Assembly (NCBI GenBank): GCA_002398825.1
Contig: DHBS01000032.1
Span: 100,312 to 108,365, forward strand
Reading direction: 5' to 3'
DNA: 8,054 bases
From: Syntrophomonas sp. UBA4922
GTDB taxonomy: Bacteria > Bacillota > Syntrophomonadia > Syntrophomonadales > Syntrophomonadaceae
Below are positions 1-6,356 of this stretch, piece by piece (positions within the stretch are counted from its first letter, which is position 1; each line of letters opens with the position of its first letter). A program made the translations under genes and the position numbers. Below the pieces are notes generated by a model, which saw only the letters and a program-made list of their open reading frames with translations, did no database searches and was not told the DNA's origin.

Positions 1-2126
1 AGGAATGGACGATAGACGGCAGCGCGATTGCCGGCGCCGATCCCGTATATAGTATCGCTGCTATTCAAGCCAACCATGAGATCACAGTGGAATTCGAAGC
101 GGGTATAAACCCCCTGACATTTGCCGCCATCGGCCAGGGCTCCGTTTCAGCATCAAGTGCCGATGGAGAGATTTTAAGCGGCACAGAGGTGGCTGACGGC
201 ACTGAAGTGACATTTACCGCCATACCCGATGAAGGCTATCAGGTCAAGGAATGGAGGTGCAATGGGGAGCAGGTGGCAGGCGGCAACGATACCTATGAGC
301 TGACAGTGAGCAACGGAGGCTTTGTGGAAGTTGAATTTGAACGTGAGTATTATATCTTGACCCTGGGAGAAAACCTGACAGCTTCTGTGGCTGGCGCCGA
401 GCTGGATGATGATTTGGTACAGGGCGACAAAACTGTAACCGTGACTGCATCGCCTCCGGCCGGATACTTGCTCACCGCCTGGTATGCGGACGGGGTCCTC
501 CTGGAAGACCAGACCGGAGAATCCTACAGCTTTACAATGGTGCAGGATACCGAAGTGACAGCCGATTTCGAACAGCAGTACTATAACGTGATCTTCGTTG
601 CGGAGGGCAACGGCACCATTACCGCCACTGCAGACAGTGCTGATATCACCTCGGACAGCGACCAATCAGGCGGAGCTACCTTAATCTTCACCGCCCAGCC
701 GGCGGAAGGTTATCGGGTGCAAAGCTGGTTCCGCGGACTGTTTGAGGTCAGCGGGCAGCCGGAATCTGGCAGCGATATTCAGACCTATATTATCGACGGC
801 CTCGACAAACCTGAGTATATCAGAGTATTCTTCGAGTTAAAGCCGGAAGATCCGGAGCTGCAGCTATATGTGGTATACTTTGGAGCTGGAAGCGGGGGCA
901 GCCTAAGCGCAACTGCAGAGGGAGCGCCCATCAGCAGCGGCGACACTGTAACCGAGGGCAGCCGGGTGGTATTCAGCGCAGACCCTGACAGCGGCAAGAC
1001 AGTCGATGAATGGAGCGGAATTGATAACGGAACCCTTTCCAATGACAAACTTACCTTTACCATTGATAGTCTGGCCTCTGGTGAAGATGTCTATGTAACA
1101 TTTAAAAACCGCGCCACCGGCGGGGGTGGCGGAGGCGGGGGCGGCGGTTCCCTGGCTCCGGCCGCCCGGGTGGAAACCGACACCGGCGCGGCATTTGTAA
1201 GTCCATCGGCCGGCGGAGAGATCAGCCTGGGCAGTGAAGTCTCCCTAAATATACCGGATGGCGCCCTGCAGGGCAGCGCCAGGGTAAATGTGGAGATAAG
1301 CCGGGCTGGGTCCTTGCCTCAGGAGCCGGGGGGATTCATATTCCTGGGCCAGGCCTTTGAAGTCACCGTGGGAGGCCACAGCTCCTACACCTTTAATAAA
1401 CCGGTCAGCCTGACCTTCAGTTTCGATCCTGGACAGGTTCCCGCCGGCAGCACCCCGGTGGTGTATTTCTATGACAGGTCGACCTCTACCTGGATTGAAC
1501 TGGGCGGAACCGTAGCCGGAAACACTATAACCGTAACTGTCGACCATTTCACAGTTTTCGCTGTTATGGCGAAAGAAGCGGCTCCTGTTCAACCCCAGCC
1601 GTCTTCCCCGGTATTCAGCGATATCAGCCGGCACTGGGCCCAAGAAACCATTGAGACACTGGCGGGGCAGGGCATAGCTCAGGGTTACGGGGACGGCGCC
1701 TTTAGACCGGAGCAGAGCATCACCCGGGCGGAATTCGCCGCACTGCTGGTGAAAGCCCTGCAGCTTCAGAACGCAGGGGACGGCAGGGTATTTGCCGATA
1801 CCGCCACACACTGGTCCAGAGACATAGTGGCTATTGCCGAGTCCCATGGCATAGTCGGCGGTTATGATGAGAACCATTTCGGTCCTGATGATTCGATCAC
1901 CAGGGAGCAGATGGCGGTGATGGCGGTGAAGGCCGCTAAACTGGATCAAGGCCCGGCACAGGCTGCCTTTACCGACAGTAACACGATTTCCTCCTGGGCT
2001 AAAGGCAGCGTGTCAGCAGCAGTACAGAACGGTATCATGAACGGTTATCCGGACAGCAGCTTCAGGCCGCAGGGTAATACCACCCGGGCTGAAGCCATGA
2101 CCGTAATTTGGAACTTGATTAACTAA
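1..2126 (+). CDS. SLH-domain surface protein with beta-repeats (5' partial)
   Basis: Exported cell-surface protein, probably anchored to secondary cell-wall polymer by its SLH domains. The frame is open from base 3, and the 28 codons before the GTG at 87 encode the end of one more repeat (NHEITVEFE), so the true start lies outside the window. Four repeats follow at about 105-344, 345-575, 576-842 and 858-1109. Each has the pattern G.G.(I/V).A, then (V/T).(F/V).A.P..GY...W, and ends in V.(V/A).F, as in the divergent InlB B-repeat (Flg_new_2-like) family. A run of ten glycines (1119-1148) leads to a ZU5-like domain at about 1180-1570, containing IPDGAL and ending HFTVFAVM. Three SLH domains lie at about 1608-1766, 1791-1946 and 1968-2123, with motifs ITRAEF, ITREQM and TTRAEA. 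The C-terminus is intact. The repeats may be stalk or adhesion modules; the ligand is unknown. Confidence 0.93.
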   Translation, partial: EWTIDGSAIAGADPVYSIAAIQANHEITVEFEAGINPLTFAAIGQGSVSASSADGEILSGTEVADGTEVTFTAIPDEGYQVKEWRCNGEQVAGGNDTYELTVSNGGFVEVEFEREYYILTLGENLTASVAGAELDDDLVQGDKTVTVTASPPAGYLLTAWYADGVLLEDQTGESYSFTMVQDTEVTADFEQQYYNVIFVAEGNGTITATADSADITSDSDQSGGATLIFTAQPAEGYRVQSWFRGLFEVSGQPESGSDIQTYIIDGLDKPEYIRVFFELKPEDPELQLYVVYFGAGSGGSLSATAEGAPISSGDTVTEGSRVVFSADPDSGKTVDEWSGIDNGTLSNDKLTFTIDSLASGEDVYVTFKNRATGGGGGGGGGGSLAPAARVETDTGAAFVSPSAGGEISLGSEVSLNIPDGALQGSARVNVEISRAGSLPQEPGGFIFLGQAFEVTVGGHSSYTFNKPVSLTFSFDPGQVPAGSTPVVYFYDRSTSTWIELGGTVAGNTITVTVDHFTVFAVMAKEAAPVQPQPSSPVFSDISRHWAQETIETLAGQGIAQGYGDGAFRPEQSITRAEFAALLVKALQLQNAGDGRVFADTATHWSRDIVAIAESHGIVGGYDENHFGPDDSITREQMAVMAVKAAKLDQGPAQAAFTDSNTISSWAKGSVSAAVQNGIMNGYPDSSFRPQGNTTRAEAMTVIWNLIN

Positions 2127-2151
2127 GGAAACAGAGCGCAGCTAGTCCTCC

Positions 2152-2187
2152 AAAGCCCTCCCAAGGAAGTTGATGGGAGGGCTTTTT
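2152..2187 (+). terminator. Intrinsic terminator of the SLH protein gene
   Basis: A perfect 12-bp stem AAAGCCCTCCCA (2152-2163) / TGGGAGGGCTTT (2174-2185) encloses a 10-nt loop, and its 3' arm runs into TTTTT (2183-2187). It starts 25 bases after the stop codon. The 5' arm begins AAA, so the stem may also work weakly on the minus strand. Confidence 0.92.
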
Positions 2188-2197
2188 GGCCGGGATA

Positions 2198-2267
2198 GAT
2201 ATTTAGCAGGATAAGCGGAGGATCATGCCCAATACAGGGAGTTCAGGTTGTGAATTCCTGCTATATC
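2198..2267. other. Structured noncoding element with competing stems
   Basis: GATATTTAGCAGG (2198-2210) can pair with CCTGCTATATC (2257-2267) over 11 bp with a TT bulge. The same 3' side is shared with a second hairpin: CAGGGAGTTCA (2235-2245) pairs with TGAATTCCTG (2251-2260), with one bulged G and a GGTTG loop. The two full stems overlap at 2257-2260, so they compete or form one shortened, stacked structure. It lies between two convergent genes, beyond the SLH terminator, so its strand is unclear. It matches no riboswitch class that I can recognise. Confidence 0.4.
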
Positions 2268-2355
2268 TGCACTAGGAGCCTATACCCGGGTCTCAGGCGA
2301 AAAGGCGCCAACCGAAAGAAGAAAAGAGGGAGCGCAGCAATGATTGCACTAGGAG
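2268..2355. repeat. Direct repeat of TGCACTAGGAG, two copies
   Basis: The 11-mer TGCACTAGGAG occurs exactly at 2268-2278 and 2345-2355, 77 bases apart. The second copy overlaps TTGCACT (2344-2350), which has an inverted partner AGTGCAA at 2392-2398. The bases between the copies are purine-rich and show no coding signal. The copies may be remnants of a dispersed intergenic repeat or flanks of an ancient insertion; I cannot tell which. Confidence 0.5.
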
Positions 2356-2410
2356 ATTTGAATCGGGGTTAGAAAACGGCTTGGTATCAGAAGTGCAAAT
2401 AAAGAGTCTA

Positions 2411-3523
2411 TCAATCGATTTGGCATTTTTTAAAGAACAGGAACATAGCGATTCCCGCCGCGAATCCTATGGCCGGATTGAGAGCGATGCTCAATACCAC
2501 CACGGCGGCGAATACGAACATTTCCTTATTATCCTCGGTCTTGATGGGTTTGATCAAATCCAGCCCGCTATAGAAGAGCATCCCCCCCAGTACCGCCTGG
2601 GGAATGAGCTGCAGGATCTGCAGGCCTGAGGCGCCCAGGAACAGACCGATGAACAGCAGCAAAAGCCCGATGAAAACCAGGGTGTACCCGCTCCTGGCTC
2701 CGAACCGATAATGGGCCGCCAACCCGCCGCTGCCGTGACATATTGGGATCATCCCCAGGGGGGCGCCAATCAGGTTGCCGATCCCCAGGGTGAGACACAG
2801 GTTTTTATTATTGACCTGCTGAGAAGCATCCGGGAATAGCTGGCTGGCCAGATAAGTGGTCACCAGTACCGAGTTGGTAAGGGTCAAAGGCAGTTGGGGG
2901 AGGGTTCCCTGCCAGAATCCCCGGTTGAAGTCGGCCCAAGCCGGCCAGATCGGATGGGGCAGGTTTAGTTGCCAATTCAAAACGGGGAGGTTTATTTCCG
3001 GATGTAACAGCAGTGATAAGGCGGTTCCCCCGATCAAGGCAACGATGGAGGCCGGAAAATAGCGGTTATTCATCAGCAGTAGTATCACCAGCAAAATAGG
3101 CAGGCCTAGTATCCAGTCGCTGCCGGCCATCTTGATGCCCAGCATGGCCAGGCTGATGCCCAGCCCGGTCTGAATGCCCATAGTTACTGAGAGAGGCGTC
3201 AGCCCGGCTATTTTTTCGATCAGTCCGGTCAGGCCGACGAGCAGCAGTACGGCGCCGGTCAGGATACCGGCGGCGGCGATTTCAAAGGCGCTAAAATGAT
3301 GGATGATGATGGCCGCGCCGATCACTTTCATGGGCTGAACCGGCACCGGCAGACGGTAGAACCAGGCAGTGAAAAGGTACATCAGACCGAACATCACCAG
3401 GACGCTGGTCACGTCCAGGCTGGCTACGGTGATAGCCCCGATCACATAAGGAAGAAATGTGCCCAGGTCCCCGATCGAACCCGACAGATCTCCGCTGAGA
3501 TTTCTTGCTTTTGGCAACATCAT
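2411..3523 (-). CDS. MOT1-family molybdate/sulfate transporter
   Basis: Integral membrane oxyanion transporter of 370 residues, about the usual length for bacterial MOT1 (MFS_MOT1 domain, SulP-related but without a STAS domain). The family motifs are all visible: GDLGTFLPYV (18-27), LPVPVQPMK (58-66), LTLTNSVLV (213-221) and CHGSGGLAAHYRFGARSG (262-279). About ten hydrophobic segments span the rest. Characterised plant and algal MOT1 proteins take up molybdate with high affinity; the same substrate here is inferred from the motifs, and sulfate or tungstate remain possible. Two ATG codons stand in tandem at 3523 and 3520 (minus strand); the first is chosen, though the upstream GGGG is a poor ribosome binding site. 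The gene is transcribed away from the ABC permease and converges on the SLH gene. I see no clear terminator of its own. Confidence 0.88.
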   Translation of the reverse strand: MMLPKARNLSGDLSGSIGDLGTFLPYVIGAITVASLDVTSVLVMFGLMYLFTAWFYRLPVPVQPMKVIGAAIIIHHFSAFEIAAAGILTGAVLLLVGLTGLIEKIAGLTPLSVTMGIQTGLGISLAMLGIKMAGSDWILGLPILLVILLLMNNRYFPASIVALIGGTALSLLLHPEINLPVLNWQLNLPHPIWPAWADFNRGFWQGTLPQLPLTLTNSVLVTTYLASQLFPDASQQVNNKNLCLTLGIGNLIGAPLGMIPICHGSGGLAAHYRFGARSGYTLVFIGLLLLFIGLFLGASGLQILQLIPQAVLGGMLFYSGLDLIKPIKTEDNKEMFVFAAVVVLSIALNPAIGFAAGIAMFLFFKKCQID

Positions 3524-3566
3524 CTTACTGCCCCGCTTGCATGCATATGATCCGGATGTCTTTTAG

Positions 3567-3575
3567 ATTATATCA
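3567..3575 (-). promoter_or_regulatory. Extended -10 promoter of the MOT1 gene
   Basis: On the minus strand this reads TGATATAAT: a consensus -10 TATAAT (3572-3567) preceded by the TGn extension. No good -35 stands 17 bases upstream, which is normal for extended -10 promoters. Transcription would start near 3560, giving a leader of about 37 nt before the ATG at 3523. Confidence 0.65.
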
Positions 3576-3729
3576 CGCCTATGCTCAAAGGAGCGAAAAA
3601 AGACAGGGCCAAGTCTGTTGCTGTTCATAAGGCGGTTATACTCTATTGGTAAATGGGCATTAGATGAAGAAACCCTGGCTTATTGTGTTATTAATTTGCG
3701 AATAATCTGGTTTTATGCAGCGTGATATA
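3569..3729. repeat. Inverted 10-bp repeat flanking the divergent promoter region
   Basis: TATATCACGC (3569-3578) and GCGTGATATA (3720-3729) are perfect inverted copies. Each divergent gene therefore has GCGTGATATA just upstream, reading in its own direction, about 46 bases before the MOT1 start and 26 bases before the permease start. Both copies overlap the proposed extended -10 element. They could be simple promoter similarity or binding sites for one regulator. The half-site TATATCACG loosely resembles the TATAACG half of ModE operators, but that resemblance is weak. Confidence 0.6.
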
Positions 3730-3731
3730 TT
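3723..3731 (+). promoter_or_regulatory. Extended -10 promoter of the ABC permease gene
   Basis: TGATATATT: TG at 3723-3724, one base, then TATATT at 3726-3731. The -35 position is poor. The start of transcription would be near 3738, leaving a short leader that still holds the ribosome binding site GGGTGAG (3744-3750). It mirrors the MOT1 promoter in its first ten bases. Confidence 0.5.
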
Positions 3732-3755
3732 AAAATCATCCGTGGGTGAGTAAAT

Positions 3756-4496
3756 ATGTTTTCAAAAGAGAAATGGCGAGGGGCTTTGTCTGGCGGCTTG
3801 ATTCTGATGCTGGCCTGGTATCTGTTGGCCCTCATGGTCGATCTGCCCATCATCCCCAGCCCGGTGGATGTCTTTATTCAAATTGGAGAGATATTCAGGA
3901 CCAAGATGGCCATCCATGTGGTTTATAGTTTAAGCCGGATTTTGGAAGGCATGGCTATCTCGATCCTGATCGGAGTTCCGCTGGGTTTCTTGATGGGGTA
4001 TTTTGATAAATGGGATAGGATTTTTTCCCCCTTGATGTATTTTGCCTACCCCATCCCCAAAATTGCGCTTCTCCCTATTATAATGGTCTTATTCGGTTTA
4101 GGGGAAGCCTCCAAAATCATCATGATCGTGTTGATCATTATTTTCCAGATCATCATCACCGCTCGCGATGCGGTGAAAGACATACCTGCTCAAACCTTCT
4201 ATTCCCTGCAATCGCTGGGAGCCGGCAGGCTGCAGATTTTCACCGAAATAGTGGCCCCGGCCGCACTTCCTGAGGTATTGACCGCCACCCGCCTGGCTCT
4301 GGGCACAGCCATCTCCATACTTTTCTTTACCGAAACCTTTGGCACTCAGTACGGCATGGGTTTTTTCATTATGGATTCCTGGCTCAGGGTCAATTATCTG
4401 GACATGTATGCCGGAATCGTGGTTCTCAGTTTTATAGGATTTTGCCTGTTTGTATCTATCGACTATCTGGAAAGAAAGATCTGCTCCTGGAGATAA
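3756..4496 (+). CDS. ABC transporter permease, SsuC/TauC/NrtB family
   Basis: Inner-membrane permease subunit of an ABC importer; 246 residues, normal for the family. It has a hydrophobic N-terminal segment (11-28), the PSPVDVF motif (34-40), the family stretch YPIPKIALLPIIMVLFGLG (98-116), and the cytoplasmic EAA loop that contacts the ATPase (about 148-175, LGAG then PAALPEVL). About six membrane segments are visible. The ATG at 3756 follows GGGTGAG (3744-3750) with a 5-base spacer. Relatives carry nitrate, taurine, alkanesulfonates, thiamine precursors or riboflavin, so the substrate is not determined. No ATP-binding or substrate-binding subunit lies beside it: upstream is the divergent MOT1 gene and downstream an unrelated lipoprotein. 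Partners must be encoded elsewhere, or the operon has been broken. Confidence 0.9.
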   Translation: MFSKEKWRGALSGGLILMLAWYLLALMVDLPIIPSPVDVFIQIGEIFRTKMAIHVVYSLSRILEGMAISILIGVPLGFLMGYFDKWDRIFSPLMYFAYPIPKIALLPIIMVLFGLGEASKIIMIVLIIIFQIIITARDAVKDIPAQTFYSLQSLGAGRLQIFTEIVAPAALPEVLTATRLALGTAISILFFTETFGTQYGMGFFIMDSWLRVNYLDMYAGIVVLSFIGFCLFVSIDYLERKICSWR

Positions 4497-4592
4497 CGGG
4501 ACCGCTGTATTCTTATGCCAGTACTGCCGGCTATTGCCATCCATTCTGTTCCGCCATCCCGCAAGACACCTCCTTAGATAGGCGTAAATAGA

Positions 4593-4620
4593 GTTAAACC
4601 AACCATAATAATATTAATAT
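4593..4620 (+). promoter_or_regulatory. Possible promoter of the lipoprotein gene
   Basis: An AT-rich stretch just upstream of the lipoprotein gene contains GTTAAA (4593-4598) and TAATAT (4615-4620) separated by 16 bases. Both hexamers are imperfect. The position, about 29 bases before the start codon, is reasonable, but other AT-rich hexamers in the same stretch would also serve. Confidence 0.28.
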
Positions 4621-4633
4621 CCTTTCAATGGAC

Positions 4634-4639
4634 AGGAGG
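4634..4639 (+). promoter_or_regulatory. Ribosome binding site that fixes the lipoprotein start
   Basis: AGGAGG stands 9 bases before the ATG at 4649. An in-frame ATG at 4628 lies upstream of this site and has no ribosome binding site of its own, so the start at 4649 is preferred. It also gives a tidy lipoprotein signal peptide. Confidence 0.85.
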
Positions 4640-4648
4640 CAATTATTA

Positions 4649-5260
4649 ATGAACATCAAGCCAATACTGGTCTTGGCTCTGGTTATGGCCATGATGGCTA
4701 TGGCTGGATGCCAAACTCCCGGGCAGTCTGCTCCGCCGCAGGCCGCAGAACCGGGTAATACCCCGGTTGCTCCCGCGTCTCCCACCCGGGAAGAAACCGC
4801 CCTCTTGCAAGAGATCGCCCGGTCTGCACAGGCGGGCAAGGTAATAAACTGCGATTTTGCAGTCAAATCCACCACCTTTGACGACATCGAGAAGACCTGG
4901 GGAGAGCCTGCCCAACTGCAGTATGTTGGTGCGGCCAAAGGTACTTATGCCACTTATGCTGACCGCAAAATTGTTTTTGGATTCAATAAAGGCATGCAGG
5001 TATTTGAAGTGCGAACCTCTGCCGGCGAGGTGCAAAAGCTGGCTTCAGGGGATGTGAAGGAAGTTCTGGGCGAGCCGGTTATGTTCCGTACTCTGGGCAG
5101 TCAGCAGATGTTCGGTTATCAGGCTGGGGATTACCGGTTGGAGTTCGTTTTCAACCCTCCCGCAGACGGGCGGTCTGAGCCCGCAGTTGATCATATCAAT
5201 GTTTTTTATCCGGCTGGAACCGTTAATATGATGGCGGATGATCCCGGCCGCCAGTGGTAG
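4649..5260 (+). CDS. YjgB-like (DUF4309) lipoprotein
   Basis: Predicted lipoprotein of 203 residues, attached to the outer face of the cytoplasmic membrane. The signal peptide is MNIK followed by a hydrophobic stretch to A19, with lipobox MAGC and the lipidated Cys at 21. A Pro/Ala-rich linker (about 22-47) leads to a domain at about 50-195 that resembles DUF4309, the family of Bacillus YjgB; its function is unknown. Two similar halves are visible: one around WGEP (84-87) followed by TYATY and IVFGFNK, the other around LGEP (140-143) followed by MFGYQ and LEFVFNP. The gene stands alone between the permease (152 bases upstream) and a convergent operon. The family assignment rests on remembered pattern only. 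Confidence 0.8.
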   Translation: MNIKPILVLALVMAMMAMAGCQTPGQSAPPQAAEPGNTPVAPASPTREETALLQEIARSAQAGKVINCDFAVKSTTFDDIEKTWGEPAQLQYVGAAKGTYATYADRKIVFGFNKGMQVFEVRTSAGEVQKLASGDVKEVLGEPVMFRTLGSQQMFGYQAGDYRLEFVFNPPADGRSEPAVDHINVFYPAGTVNMMADDPGRQW

Positions 5261-5293
5261 CGTCAGGAAACTGGGGATTCATAAGTTCCAAAA

Positions 5294-5387
5294 TCCAGCA
5301 ACTGCAGCCCAACTGCGAAATTCAAGACCCGCAATTAATTGCGGCAGCAGTAACTGGGTCTGAAGGGCGACGCCCAGGCCGGCTGGA
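5294..5387. other. Multi-hairpin noncoding region, possible structured RNA
   Basis: An outer stem TCCAGC (5294-5299) / GCTGGA (5382-5387) can enclose three hairpins. These are GCAG/CTGC (5304-5307/5313-5316), TTCAAGACCC (5321-5330) with GGGTCTGAA (5356-5364, one bulge), and GGGC/GCCC (5365-5368/5372-5375). Inside the middle arm is the perfect 16-bp palindrome CCGCAATTAATTGCGG (5329-5344). CAACTGC is also repeated at 5299-5305 and 5310-5316. The layout suggests a multi-branched RNA or an inverted-repeat remnant, downstream of the lipoprotein gene. It is not a tRNA and matches no RNA family I recognise. Confidence 0.35.
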
Positions 5388-5396
5388 CTAAACACT

Positions 5397-5423
5397 GGGG
5401 CATGTATAAATCAACCATGCCCC
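5397..5423. terminator. Probable bidirectional terminator between convergent genes
   Basis: A perfect 8-bp GC-rich stem GGGGCATG (5397-5404) / CATGCCCC (5416-5423) has an 11-nt loop and lies between the convergent lipoprotein and DUF6544-like genes. The T-tract is weak on either strand (TTACCTGTTT on plus), so termination is inferred mainly from position and stem quality. Confidence 0.5.
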
Positions 5424-5447
5424 TTACCTGTTTATCTACTTTCACAT

Positions 5448-5463
5448 CGCAGCATTGGCTGCG
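5448..5463. terminator. Small hairpin near the end of the minus-strand operon
   Basis: CGCAGC (5448-5453) and GCTGCG (5458-5463) form a perfect 6-bp stem with an ATTG loop, starting 33 bases beyond the stop codon of the DUF6544-like gene. Without a T-tract it is a weak terminator candidate or an mRNA 3'-end stabiliser. Confidence 0.3.
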
Positions 5464-5495
5464 TGGTTATAACTTCAACAGCTTCTGGTTTGTCT

Positions 5496-6356
5496 TTACT
5501 TATAACTCTCCAGGTTGTATTCCAGTTCCCGGATATTCTTGATCTTGCCGTAGGTATAATCACCTTCAGGAAGGTGCCAGGTGGCTGCTCCGGAAGTGGA
5601 GATCCTCATCCCGCTGATTTCACGATAATTGCCTACCGGGGTCGACCAGCGCACCTGCATGTTCTTTCCGTCCATGGTGGTATAGGAGCGGTCATCGGTG
5701 ACGAAGTTGACCAGCTGCCCGATATCATTGAAGTAGAGCCAGGCCGAAACCCGGTTGGGGCCGTCGGTGAAGATAGCCTTAACAGTTAAATCATCTATGT
5801 TTTCCCATTCTATGCGGGGATCGGTCAGGCTGGCCGGGGCCACCAGGCACATATCGTTGAAGAGCGTCGCCGCTTCGGCCCGATCCATGAACTCTCCTCC
5901 AATATCAGATACCTTGATCAGCCCGGCCGCTTTGATCAGCATGTTGCCTTTGGTGTTGATATAAGAATCCAGACCGATAACCGGCAGGCCGGACATGTTC
6001 ATCCTGACCAGAAACAGGCGGGTAGGCTGATCCAGGAAGTTGTATTGCTCAAAAATTACCGGGGTCCAGGGCTTCCGGGGGTCGGTCTTCATCTCCGCCT
6101 CCAGGACAATGCGGTAGTTTTGTACTTTGGGCTTACCGATTACTCCGGTATAAGCCAGATATTTCTGTACTATCTCCGGCAAATGCTGAATATCGGATTC
6201 TGTAAGTAAAGACAGATCAGCGCCTTGCACCCGGCCGAGTCCGTTTAAAACCTCTTTTTTGTAGGTGCGGCGGATCTCCTGCGATAAATAAAGCAGGGCA
6301 AGGGCCGCTACTACGATAAGCACGATTATAATCAGTTTTTTGTCCGTCTTTAACAT
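5496..6356 (-). CDS. Membrane-anchored DUF6544/DUF6920-like protein
   Basis: 286-residue protein of unknown function. It starts with a positively charged MLKTDKK and one hydrophobic anchor (about 8-24); the remainder should lie outside the membrane. The body fits the DUF6544/DUF6920 pattern as I remember it: LPEIVQKYL (59-67) with GVIGKP after it, SYINTKGNM (131-139), LVAPASL (171-177), then W.......VKAIF, DDRSY (221-225), a late W with GMRI (249-252), and EGDYTYGKI (264-272). The ATG overlaps the end of the upstream membrane-protein gene by 7 bases (ATGTTAA), and the only purine-rich site, GGAG, abuts the ATG with no spacer. Translation is therefore probably coupled to the upstream gene. The two proteins may act together, but neither has a known role. 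Confidence 0.75.
   Translation of the reverse strand: MLKTDKKLIIIVLIVVAALALLYLSQEIRRTYKKEVLNGLGRVQGADLSLLTESDIQHLPEIVQKYLAYTGVIGKPKVQNYRIVLEAEMKTDPRKPWTPVIFEQYNFLDQPTRLFLVRMNMSGLPVIGLDSYINTKGNMLIKAAGLIKVSDIGGEFMDRAEAATLFNDMCLVAPASLTDPRIEWENIDDLTVKAIFTDGPNRVSAWLYFNDIGQLVNFVTDDRSYTTMDGKNMQVRWSTPVGNYREISGMRISTSGAATWHLPEGDYTYGKIKNIRELEYNLESYK

Noticed and set aside
1119..1148. G-quadruplex in the glycine-linker codons
   Set aside because: Only two runs of three or more G occur; the rest are GG pairs, as expected from glycine codons.
174..1949. Minus-strand open frames of 68-234 residues inside the SLH protein gene
   Set aside because: They overlap a gene with clear domain repeats and have no recognisable domains; they are antisense shadows.
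2268..2355. CRISPR or attachment-site interpretation of the TGCACTAGGAG repeats
   Set aside because: There are only two copies, they are 11 bases long, and there is no cas gene, integrase or tRNA nearby.
4628..4648. Upstream ATG at 4628 as the lipoprotein start
   Set aside because: It lies upstream of the AGGAGG and adds MDRRQLL before an already complete signal peptide; the ATG at 4649 has ideal spacing.
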